DNA from: Streptomyces chrestomyceticus JCM 4735 | GTDB lineage: Bacteria > Actinomycetota > Actinomycetes > Streptomycetales > Streptomycetaceae | Reading direction: 5' to 3' | Length of the DNA stretch: 64,000 nucleotides | Assembly: GCF_003865135.1 (NCBI RefSeq) | Contig: NZ_BHZC01000001.1 | Coordinates: 6,448,001-6,512,000, forward strand | Shown: positions 53,571 through 61,754 of the stretch, one piece after another | How positions within the stretch are numbered: the first letter of the stretch is position 1 | Layout: every line of letters starts with the position of its first letter | Notes under the pieces: model-generated | Seen by the model: the letters and a program-made list of their open reading frames with translations, nothing else | Told to the model about the DNA's origin: nothing | The model's database searches: none | Program-made: the position numbers and the translations under genes

Positions 53571-54797
53571 TCAGGCGAGCCCCAGCGCGAACACCGCGAA
53601 GGCCGCCGCCAGGGTCCCCGTCACGGCCCGCAGGGCCGTCGTGACACCGGTCCACGGCGCCTCGAAACGGCGGGTCAGACGGCCGATGAGCAGCAGCGCC
53701 ACGGCGAAGACGGGCAGCCAGGCGAGGCGGGCCAGGACCCAGCCGGCGGTGTCCGGCGCGGTGGTGAGACCGGGCACGCCGCCGAGGAAGGACGCGGGGA
53801 CGGCCGCCGAGAACATCGCCGTCTGGTGCCAGCACAGGATCGTCATCGCGCAGAGATTGATGACGACCACGGGCGCCCAGAGAGCGGGACGGCGCAGCAG
53901 CCGGGCGATACGGTCGCGCAGCAGGATCGCGGCGCCGGACTGGGCGGCGGCCAGCGCGAGGACCAGCAGCGACGGCGGGTGGGAGTTCGTACGGTCCTGG
54001 CCCGGGACGCCGACCATGCTCGCCGGGTAGTGGAAGAACAGCAGCAGCGCGGCGAACAGGGCGGTACCACCGAGCAGCAGCGTCCAGGCAGCGCGCCTGC
54101 CGAGCCGCTTCTCCCCCCAGGACACGCCCAGTTGGTACGCGAACATCCAGCCGGGCAGCAGGTTGAGCAGACTCAGCCACGACGGCATCGCGTCGGCGTA
54201 CGGCCCGTACCGCAGGAAGTCGACGACGGCGACGGCGCCCAGCAGCGGCGCCGCGGCCCAGACGCCCAGGCGGCGCGCCGCGCGGACGCAGTACGGCGTG
54301 AGCGCGGTGATGCCCGCGTAGACGCCGACGAACCACAGGGGCTGGATGACCAGCGTCGCGCCCGTACGGAGCGTCGCCTCGGGCACGCCGAACGTGGACA
54401 GTACGGGGATCAGCGCCGCCCAGACCGCGGTCACCCCGAGGACGGGACGGCCCAGCCGCGCCAGCCGGGCCCGCAGCCAGTGGCCCGTCGACTCCCCGCG
54501 CGCGGCGGCCCGGTGGAAGGACAGCACCGAGGCGTACCCGCCGACCAGGAAGAAGATGCCGAGCATCTGGAGCACCCAGCTCGCGGGTGCCAGGGCGGCG
54601 AAGGAGGACAGCGGACTCGCGTTGTGCAGCGCGCCGCCGGAATCGAGGGTGAAACCGCCGAGCAGCCAGTGGCCGGTCGGCACGGCGAGCAGCGCCAGCG
54701 CGCGCAGGCCGTCGACGGCACGGTCGCGGTGGGCGGGGGTGCGGCCCTCGATGGTGCGGACGGTCTTGCGGAGGGGAGCCAGGAGTGGGGCGGCCAT
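53571..54797 (-). CDS. Acyltransferase-3 family membrane protein
   Basis: 408 residues with about ten membrane helices. The start RAVDGLRALALLAVPTGHWLLGG (~25-47) is the family signature, in which a His in the first helix is catalytic. These proteins acylate surface sugars, lipids or antibiotics. ATG 54797 has GAAGGAGG upstream. It is 61 bases downstream of a DUF1023 hydrolase gene on the same strand, probably one operon. Confidence 0.85.
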   Translation of the reverse strand: MAAPLLAPLRKTVRTIEGRTPAHRDRAVDGLRALALLAVPTGHWLLGGFTLDSGGALHNASPLSSFAALAPASWVLQMLGIFFLVGGYASVLSFHRAAARGESTGHWLRARLARLGRPVLGVTAVWAALIPVLSTFGVPEATLRTGATLVIQPLWFVGVYAGITALTPYCVRAARRLGVWAAAPLLGAVAVVDFLRYGPYADAMPSWLSLLNLLPGWMFAYQLGVSWGEKRLGRRAAWTLLLGGTALFAALLLFFHYPASMVGVPGQDRTNSHPPSLLVLALAAAQSGAAILLRDRIARLLRRPALWAPVVVINLCAMTILCWHQTAMFSAAVPASFLGGVPGLTTAPDTAGWVLARLAWLPVFAVALLLIGRLTRRFEAPWTGVTTALRAVTGTLAAAFAVFALGLA

Positions 54798-54858
54798 GAG
54801 GGCCTCCTTCGGAGGAGGTTCGGACGGGTGTTCCGGGTGCGGGGGTACGGCGCCGCCG

Positions 54859-56025
54859 TCAGCGCACCCGGTCGTAGCGGCCGAGCGCGATGTCGGCGAA
54901 GTTGCGCTGCGAGTCGGTGCCGGGCGCGAGATAGCCGGTGTGCCCCTCGGCCGTCCTGGCGGGCACCCGGCGCGCGCCGAACTCCGGGTCCGTCGGGTCC
55001 GTACCGTGCCCCAGGCCCAGGAGCTCGACGTTCGGCACGTTGCCGATCCAGTCGGATGCGTCCTTGGCGGCCCACACCCGGGCGGTGGTGTGCAGCGCCG
55101 CCACACTGTCCGTGCGCATCCCGGGGGAGCCGAAGACGATGAGGTCCGCGATCCGCCCCGGCTTCAGCAGCGGTACGGCCTGGGCGCACACGACCGTGCC
55201 GTAGCTGTGGCACAGCAGGGCGGGCGCGCGGACGCCGGCGGCGGCCAGCCCGTCCAGGAAGCGGGCCAGGCGCGGGGCACCGGCCTCCGCCAGACGGCCG
55301 GTCGCCGCGTCCGGGCCGAGGCCGACCGGCGTGGTGTAGCCGGTCCAGGCGATCGCGGCCGTACGGACACCGGGCGCTTCGGCGGCCATCCGGGCCCGCA
55401 GCGACTTCGCCATGCCGGACGGCGTGCCGTACGGGTCGCGCGCGCGGTCGGACGAGGACAGGTCGATGTCCGAGCCCGGCACGAACACGGACGTCCGCCG
55501 CGCCGCCATCAGGTCGCCGAACACCTCGGCCACCTGGCCGCGGCCGCGCGGGTCGAAGGCGAGTATCTGGCGGCCGGGGCGCAGGAGTTCGGCGTACCGG
55601 GCGGCCAGGCGGCGGGCCTCCTGGTGGTCCTGGAGGGTGCCGGCCGGATCGTTGGCACGGGCCGTCTGCCGGTCGCGTTCCGCCGCCAGCGCGAGGGCGT
55701 TGGCGCGGTAGCGCAGGGCCACCGGCGCGCCGTCCAGATTGCCGACGGTCAGCGGGTGACGGGCCGCCAGTTCCTGCCGCTGCGCCTCGCTCAGCGCGGC
55801 GAAGAAGCGGGCCACCTGCGCTGGGGTGGCGGTCGCCGGGTCCGGCAGCCGCTTGCCCAGCGAGTGGTCGGCGCGCCAGGCGGCGGCGCCGGGCGCGGGC
55901 CCGGTGACGGCCTCCTGGGTGGACCCCGCCGCCCAGCCGCCGGTTCCGCCGGCGACCACGGCCGCCAGCGTGACCGCGACGAGCGTGCGCCTACCGCGTG
56001 GGGTGAACCGGCGCAGCAAGGACAT
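54859..56025 (-). CDS. DUF1023-type alpha/beta hydrolase, secreted or anchored
   Basis: 388 residues. N-terminal RRFTPRGRRTLVAVTLAAVVAGG looks like a signal/anchor. The hydrolase core has VFVPGSDIDLSSS, the nucleophile elbow ALLCHSYGTVVCAQA (Ser ~249) and a late GHTGYLAPGTDSQRNFADIALGRY holding the catalytic His region. DUF1023 proteins are actinobacterial and unassigned. A second copy with the same plan is at 59447-60670. GAGGGAG precedes ATG 56025. Confidence 0.83.
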   Translation of the reverse strand: MSLLRRFTPRGRRTLVAVTLAAVVAGGTGGWAAGSTQEAVTGPAPGAAAWRADHSLGKRLPDPATATPAQVARFFAALSEAQRQELAARHPLTVGNLDGAPVALRYRANALALAAERDRQTARANDPAGTLQDHQEARRLAARYAELLRPGRQILAFDPRGRGQVAEVFGDLMAARRTSVFVPGSDIDLSSSDRARDPYGTPSGMAKSLRARMAAEAPGVRTAAIAWTGYTTPVGLGPDAATGRLAEAGAPRLARFLDGLAAAGVRAPALLCHSYGTVVCAQAVPLLKPGRIADLIVFGSPGMRTDSVAALHTTARVWAAKDASDWIGNVPNVELLGLGHGTDPTDPEFGARRVPARTAEGHTGYLAPGTDSQRNFADIALGRYDRVR

Positions 56026-56235
56026 GGTGGGGTCTCCCTCTTCCGTTGGCGTGACGGAGGGAAACGTAGGAAGCGGGTGGGTGACATGGCGTCACACCGC
56101 GGGGCCAACTGTCCGCTGATACCGGGGTAGGGGGTGCCTGACCTGCTCGTCCTTCAGCACGACCGGCCACCCCCAGGCGCCCCTGGGGGGTTACCCCCAC
56201 CCTGCCCCCATGGGCCGGTGCTCGGGGGAGCCCGC

Positions 56236-56916
56236 TCAGTTCACGCCGGGGGACACCAGGCCCGACTCGTACGCGAAGATCACGGCCTGCGCGCGGTCGC
56301 GCAGCTCCAGCTTGGCCAGCACCCGGCCGATGTGGGTCTTCACGGTCTGCTCGGCGAGCACCAGCGCCTCCGCGATCTCCTGGTTCGACAGCCCGCGGGC
56401 GATCAGTTCCAGCACCTCGGTCTCGCGCGGGGTCAGCCCGTTGAGCCGCAGCGCGGTCCGGTCCTTGCGCGGCGCGGGCCGCTGCCGGGCGAAGTCGGCG
56501 ATCAGCCGCCGCGTCACGGACGGCGCGAGCAGCGCCTCACCCGCCGCGACCACCCGTACCGCAGAGATCAGGTCGGCCGGCGGCGCGTCCTTCAGCAGGA
56601 ACCCCGACGCCCCCGCCCGCAGCGCCTCGTACACGTAGTCGTCCACGTCGAACGTGGTGAGCATCAGCACCTTCGGCCGGTGCACGACACCGGGCGGCGG
56701 GTCCAGCAGTTGCCGGGCCGCCTCCAGCCCGTCCATCTCCGGCATCCGCACGTCCATCAGCACCACGTCCGGGTGCGTACGGCGGCTCAGTTCGACGCCC
56801 TGCACGCCGTCCGGCGCGTCACCGACCACGTCGATGTCGCTCTGCGCGGCGAGCAGCGCGGCGAAGCCGGCGCGCACCATGGCCTGGTCGTCGACGATGA
56901 TCACCCGAGTGGTCAT
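56236..56916 (-). CDS. NarL/LuxR-type response regulator
   Basis: 226 residues. Receiver domain: VIIVDDQAMVRAGF, phospho-acceptor Asp in VVLMDVRMPEMDGLEA (~54), Lys in GFLLKDAPP. DNA-binding LuxR domain: LTPRETEVLELIARGLSNQEIAEALVLAEQTVKTHIGRVLAKL. Its ATG overlaps the kinase stop (ATGA), so it pairs with that sensor. Target genes unknown; the flanking DUF1023 and DUF4429 genes are candidates. Confidence 0.93.
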   Translation of the reverse strand: MTTRVIIVDDQAMVRAGFAALLAAQSDIDVVGDAPDGVQGVELSRRTHPDVVLMDVRMPEMDGLEAARQLLDPPPGVVHRPKVLMLTTFDVDDYVYEALRAGASGFLLKDAPPADLISAVRVVAAGEALLAPSVTRRLIADFARQRPAPRKDRTALRLNGLTPRETEVLELIARGLSNQEIAEALVLAEQTVKTHIGRVLAKLELRDRAQAVIFAYESGLVSPGVN

Positions 56917-58253
56917 GCGGGGTGGCGGTCCTTTGCTGTTATGGGGAGTTGGGCGGCGACCCGGAAGCCGCCGTCGGGCAGGGGCCCGGTGTCCAGGGTG
57001 CCGTCCAGCAGCCGTACGCGCTCGCGCATGCCGACCAGGCCGTGTCCCGTACCGGAGGTCTCCAGCGGCGCGGCGACGCGCGGCGGGGCGTTGTTGACGA
57101 CCAGGACGGTCAGCCGGCCGCCGGCCTCGTCGGCCGTGACCGAGACGCGGGTGTGCGCGCCCGGCGCGTGCCGTACGACGTTGGCCAGCGCCTCCTGCAC
57201 GATGCGGTACGCCGACAGGTCCACCGCGGGCGCCAGGGCCACCGGCCCGTCGGGCAGCGCCAACTCGACCGGCACCCCCGCCCGCACCGTCCCCTCGACC
57301 AGCTTCGGCAACTGCGCCAGACCGGGCTGCGGCGCCTTCTCCGGGCCGCCGTGCCGCTCCGTCTCCTCGCTGCGCAGCACACCCAGCAGCCGCCGCATCT
57401 CGGCCAGCGACTCGCGCGCCGTGGCGGCGATCGTGCTGAACTCCTCCTGGGCGGCTTCCGGGATGCCGCTGATCCGGTACGGCGCGCTGTCCGCCTGGAC
57501 CGTGATCACCGACATGTGGTGGGCGACCACGTCGTGCAGCTCACGGGCGATCCGGGTGCGCTCCTCCAGCAGGGTGCGCATGGCCCGCTCCGCCTCGCTG
57601 ATGTTCTCCTGCTCGATCAGCTTGCGCTGGGCCGCCCCGCGCTCCCGGAGTGCGCCGCCCACCAGCAGGAAGAGCCCGGACAGGACGAACATCAGCACCC
57701 AGGTGCCGTCGCTGCGGTCCGGCCGGACCAGCTCGAACAGGACGCTCACGGCGCCGGTCGCGCCCCAGACGGCGATCAGCGTACGGCGCCGCTCGCGCAG
57801 CGAGAGCGCCAGCATCAGCACCAGATAGCCGACCATGACCGTGGCCGGCCAGGGCCAGGCGCGCCCCTCTCCCACCGGCACGAAGGCCAGCGCGATGCCA
57901 CCGAGCACGTCCGCCGCGAAGATCACCCACCACGCCTGGAGCGGCCGGGTCACCGCGAGCAGCAGCGGCACGGTCTGGGCGGTGGCCAGGGCGCCCGCCG
58001 GGCCGCCGCTGAGCCCGTAGTCGTGCGTGAGCACGTGCACCGTCGACGGCAGCAGGGAGGCCATGAAGGCGAAGGCGACCACGTACGGCAGCAGGCGCAG
58101 CCAGCGGTTCTGCACCTGGCCGAAGAGCGCGGCGCCGGGGCCGGTCGGCCTCCCGAGATCCTCGGCGAGGGTGCGCAGCGCCTGCTGCCCGGCCCGCAGG
58201 GCGCGGGTGCGGGCGGACGGGCGGTCGCCGGTGGGGCGCGGTGTGGTCTGCAT
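56913..58253 (-). CDS. DesK/NarX-type sensor histidine kinase
   Basis: 446 residues. Five or six membrane helices (~55-205) form the sensor, with no large outer domain, so a membrane or envelope cue is likely. The HisKA_3 dimerisation box is ELHDVVAHHMSVI (His 240), followed by an ATP-binding domain (LANVVRHAPGAHTRV, GTGHGLVGMRERV). ATG 58253 is chosen; ATG codons at 58295 and 58319 would add up to 22 residues. Confidence 0.88.
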   Translation of the reverse strand: MQTTPRPTGDRPSARTRALRAGQQALRTLAEDLGRPTGPGAALFGQVQNRWLRLLPYVVAFAFMASLLPSTVHVLTHDYGLSGGPAGALATAQTVPLLLAVTRPLQAWWVIFAADVLGGIALAFVPVGEGRAWPWPATVMVGYLVLMLALSLRERRRTLIAVWGATGAVSVLFELVRPDRSDGTWVLMFVLSGLFLLVGGALRERGAAQRKLIEQENISEAERAMRTLLEERTRIARELHDVVAHHMSVITVQADSAPYRISGIPEAAQEEFSTIAATARESLAEMRRLLGVLRSEETERHGGPEKAPQPGLAQLPKLVEGTVRAGVPVELALPDGPVALAPAVDLSAYRIVQEALANVVRHAPGAHTRVSVTADEAGGRLTVLVVNNAPPRVAAPLETSGTGHGLVGMRERVRLLDGTLDTGPLPDGGFRVAAQLPITAKDRHPA

Positions 58254-58374
58254 GGCCTGATCAGCGTAAGCGGCGGCCGGGGGCCGGGGCGTCATACCGG
58301 GGGTGGCCTCTGCCGTCATACCCCGGTACGGGGACGGGCCGGCCGGGTCCCGGGTGGGCGCCCCGGTCGTCCCG

Positions 58375-59271
58375 CTACAGCTCCGCCAGCAGCTCGGCCT
58401 TCTTCGTCGAGAACTCGGCGTCCGTCAGCAGGCCCGCCGTGTGCAGCTCGCCCAGTTGCCGTATGCGGTCGGCGATGTCGGCCGGGTCGCGGCGCTCGTC
58501 GGCGCGGGTCCGTACCGGCCGGCGGGGGCCCGCGTCGGCGCCGGGCGTGGCCGCCCGTACCGCCTGGAGCACCGAGGCGGCGAACGGCAGCGACTCGTGC
58601 ACCGGCCCGTACCCCAGCCCGAAGACCACCGAGGCCGGGTCCTGGTCCGCCTCGCCGGGCCGCCGGTCCTCCGCGCCGCGTTCCACCAGCCGCAGGTACC
58701 CGCTGCCCGACAGCACCCCGGCGCCGCCTTCCGGCGAGCGCCACTCCACCCCGGTCAGCCCGCCGACCGGGAAGTGCTGGTCGCCGCACTTCCACTTGGC
58801 CGACGACGCGCCCGTCCAGAACCAGCGGAACGCCACCGAACTGCCGTCGAAGGACGCCTTGCCGTCGTACGCCTTGAAGGTCAGCGGCGGCTCCGGCGCG
58901 GCCACCAGATGCTCCTCGGCGGGGAGCGCGGCGGCGGGCCCGAGCACGCCGCGCAGCTCGTCGCGGTAGTACTCGGCGAGGGTCTCCCGGTCGGCGGGCA
59001 ACGCCAGGCGGTACGGGTCGAGGTCGTCCTTGAGCTGGCCGTCGGCGGCCTCCATCAGCGGGTCGGCGCCCGGCCGGGGCACCGCGCGCAGCACCACCGT
59101 GCCGCGTCTGCCCGGGGACAGCTCGACGGACCTCAGCGCCTCGTAGGGGACGCGCCGTTCGCCGAGCGCCTGGAACAGCTTCGGCCTGCGGATCCCCCGT
59201 TCGAAGCGGATGAGCACGGAGTCCGTGTCGAACTCCCAGACGGCGTGAAAACCGGCCAGCACATCACCCAT
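58375..59271 (-). CDS. DUF4429 protein with SHOCT-like C-terminus
   Basis: 298 residues. Two related beta domains of DUF4429 (EFDTDSVLIRFERG, ALRSVELSPG and later FDGSSVAFRWFWTG, LTGVEWRSPEGG) are followed by a short helical SHOCT-type end (IRQLGELHTAGLLTDAEFSTKKAELL), often used for oligomerisation or membrane targeting. Function unknown. ATG 59271; ATG 59280 is equally possible. It lies just upstream of the two-component genes on the same strand. Confidence 0.8.
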   Translation of the reverse strand: MGDVLAGFHAVWEFDTDSVLIRFERGIRRPKLFQALGERRVPYEALRSVELSPGRRGTVVLRAVPRPGADPLMEAADGQLKDDLDPYRLALPADRETLAEYYRDELRGVLGPAAALPAEEHLVAAPEPPLTFKAYDGKASFDGSSVAFRWFWTGASSAKWKCGDQHFPVGGLTGVEWRSPEGGAGVLSGSGYLRLVERGAEDRRPGEADQDPASVVFGLGYGPVHESLPFAASVLQAVRAATPGADAGPRRPVRTRADERRDPADIADRIRQLGELHTAGLLTDAEFSTKKAELLAEL

Positions 59272-59446
59272 GCGGCTCATCGTAAGCGGCGGTCGCCCGC
59301 CCGTCCCCCTTCCGGACATCATGTGCTACGCGCGTCAAGCCGCTTTTGCCCCATGTCACCCCTGCGCCCGGCCCGTCCGGTTCACGCCGTGCGGACCCGG
59401 AGCCGGGCACGGGTACGGACCCGGGCGCGGCATCGCTCGCCGTCCC

Positions 59447-60670
59447 TCAGGCCAGGTCGGCCGAGCACTCCCGGTCCTGCGCGGCGCAGTCGACCGAGGA
59501 GACCGCGCCCACCCCGATCTTCGCGAAGTTGCGCAGGCTCTCCGTGCCGGGCACGAAGTACCCGGCGTGCCCCTCGGCGCCGGCGGCCGACAGCACCCGG
59601 GAACCGAAGGCCGCGGTGACCGGGTCGGCACCGTGGCCGAGCCCGCCGACCTCCATGTACGGAACGTCCTGGATCCAGTCGTCGGGGTTGCGCATCGCCC
59701 ACACCCGGGCGCCGGTACCGAGCCCCGCGGCGGTCTCCGCCCGCATCCCCGGGCTGCCCGCCACCGCGATGTCGGTGACGCTGGACGGCAGCCGGTGGGC
59801 CGCGACGCCGCACACCACGGAGCCGTAGCTGTGGCACATCAGCGCGACGGAAGCCGCCTTCGGCAGCGCCCGCACCAGCGCGTTCAGCCGTACCGCGCCC
59901 GCCTCGGCGAGCTGCCCGGTGGCCGCGCCGACACCGAGCCCGGCGGGCGCGGTGTAGTCGGCCCAGGCGATCACGGCCGTACGGGAGTCGCTGTCGCGCA
60001 CCGACCGCTCGGCGTCGTAGAGCGACTTGGCCATCCCGGCGGGCGCGCTCGTCGCCCGCGCGGTGCGCTCGAAGGTCGCGAGATTGGTGTCCACACCGGG
60101 CACCACCACCGAGACGTGCCGGGCCTGCCGCAGGTCGCCGAAGACCTCCGCGGCCCGGCCGCCGCCGGCCGGGTCGAACGCGAGGATCTGCCGGCCGGGG
60201 CCGCGCATCGACTCGAAACGGTGCATCAGCCGGCTCGCCTCCTGGCGCCCCACCGGCGTCAGCCGCCGGTCGTGCATCCGCTTCCGTTCCAGTTCACCGG
60301 CCTGCCGCAGCGCCAGCTTGTTGGCCTGGTAGCGCAGGTCGACGGGGGCGCCGCCCATGTTGCCGACCACCAGCGGGTAGCGGTCGGCGAGCGTGGCCCG
60401 GTCGGCGCGGCTCAGCTTCCGGAAGAAGGCGGCGAGCGCGCCGGGCGCGGAGTCGGCGGTCGGCAGCCGGTGGCCGCGGAAGGAGGCGTGCTCCCAGGCG
60501 GACCGCGCGCTGGCCAGCGGGTTCGCGTCGTCCTTGCTGCCTCTGACGGCCGTCCAGCCGGTCATCGCGAGCATCACGAACACCACCAGCAGGGCGAGCG
60601 CGGCACGCCAGGCGGTGGACTGCAGGAAGCCGAAGGAGGGGGCACCGAGGCCCGGAAAGGAAGAAGTCAC
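59447..60670 (-). CDS. DUF1023-type alpha/beta hydrolase, second copy
   Basis: 407 residues. One N-terminal membrane helix (AALALLVVFVMLAMTGW, ~23-39) anchors it. The same hydrolase plan as the gene at 54859: VVVPGVDTNLATFE, nucleophile elbow ALMCHSYGSVVCGVA, AGSPGMRAETAAGLG and GYFVPGTESLRNFAKIGVGA. The two copies are alignable along most of their length. GTG 60670 was chosen by homology with the copy. The C-terminus has extra Cys (DCAAQDREC). Confidence 0.83.
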   Translation of the reverse strand: MTSSFPGLGAPSFGFLQSTAWRAALALLVVFVMLAMTGWTAVRGSKDDANPLASARSAWEHASFRGHRLPTADSAPGALAAFFRKLSRADRATLADRYPLVVGNMGGAPVDLRYQANKLALRQAGELERKRMHDRRLTPVGRQEASRLMHRFESMRGPGRQILAFDPAGGGRAAEVFGDLRQARHVSVVVPGVDTNLATFERTARATSAPAGMAKSLYDAERSVRDSDSRTAVIAWADYTAPAGLGVGAATGQLAEAGAVRLNALVRALPKAASVALMCHSYGSVVCGVAAHRLPSSVTDIAVAGSPGMRAETAAGLGTGARVWAMRNPDDWIQDVPYMEVGGLGHGADPVTAAFGSRVLSAAGAEGHAGYFVPGTESLRNFAKIGVGAVSSVDCAAQDRECSADLA

Positions 60671-60939
60671 CGCGGGCCACCCTAGGAGACGTGACGGGGT
60701 GCCCGCTGAGGGGGTGAGGGATATCACGTTTCAGGCTGGTCATATGTGACCACTTCGGACACGGTTGGGTAACGGCCGTCGCTCAGACGTGCGGAAACGT
60801 ACTCACGGAGGCACTCGGGCGGGCGACGGGCGGGCCGCTTCCGGGGGTGCTGCTTCCGGATGCGCCGATTCTGGAGGCGACGCTTCCGTATGTGCCGCTT
60901 CTGGGGACCGCCTCCGGGAGAGCCGTCACCGGTCTCCGC

Positions 60940-61640
60940 TCAGCCGCGCCAGTCGCCGCACACGGCCGGGCAGATCTGCGCCAGGTACTGCTCGGTGATC
61001 TCTCGGATCGACTCGACGCTGACGTCCTCGCCCTCGCCCCACACCTTCCCGGCCACCCGCATCACCCCGCTGAACGCCGCGACCACCACCCGCGGCCGCG
61101 GGTCGGTGGCCACGTCCACGCCCTCGCGCCGCGCGATGAGCCGGGCTATCTGCTCCTCCAGCTCCGAGTAGCGGCGCCAGTGGGCGGCCATGAGCGCGGG
61201 CGTCGACTCGATCATCTGGTACGTCCGCATGTGCAGCTCGAGCGGAATCACCGACTGGATCGCGCCGCCGATGTCGTCCCAGGAGGTCATCACGGCGTTG
61301 TGCAGCGCCTCCAGGGGCGCCTCGGCCGCCGGGCGCCGTTCCAGTTCCTCGACGAAGCGCGCCTCCACCATCTCGTGGACGGCGAAGACGACCTCCTCCT
61401 TGCTCGCGAAATAGCGGAAGAAGGTGCGCTGCGAGACGTCCACGGCCTCGGCGATCTCGTCGATCGTCGTCGCGTCGTAGCCGTGCGCCGTGAACAGTTC
61501 GAGGGCGGAGCGGATCAGCGCGTCACGGGTGCGCTGCTTCTTGCGCTCACGCAGGCCGCCGGTCCCGGTGCCGCCGGAGGGCTCGCCTCCGGGGGACGGA
61601 CGGTTTCAGGTCGGGTCACCTGCGGCGTGGAGCCGGTCAT
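60940..61640 (-). pseudogene. Frameshifted TetR-family repressor of the MFS gene
   Basis: Would encode ~233 residues. The DNA-binding domain reads RKKQRTRDALIRSALELFTAHGYDATTIDEIAEAVDVSQRTFFRYFASKEEVV and is intact, but its frame has no ATG or GTG before a stop at 61606-61608. ATG 61640 (MTGSTPQVTRPETV) joins it if one base is added to the five-G run at 61591-61595. The C-terminal ligand domain is complete. Divergent from the MFS efflux gene with palindromes between; classical drug-responsive repressor layout. The break is probably a sequence error. Confidence 0.75.
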
Positions 61641-61686
61641 CCTGCGCCGCCTTTCTCGTTGTTGCCGCTGCTCAGAATACCTGTGA

Positions 61687-61748
61687 GCTAAATGACAGTT
61701 ACCGACTGATGAATTACTTTGTCAACTGTCAGTGGCTGACATTAGCCT
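61687..61748. promoter_or_regulatory. TetR operators and leaderless promoter of the MFS gene
   Basis: TGACAGTT (61693-61700) and AACTGTCA (61724-61731) are perfect inverted repeats; TGTCAGTGGCTGACA (61727-61741) is a second, overlapping palindrome. TTGTCA (61719-61724) and TAGCCT (61743-61748) form an 18-base-spaced promoter inside them. The ATG is six bases after TAGCCT, so the transcript is leaderless. Confidence 0.7.
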
Positions 61749-61754
61749 CGGAGA

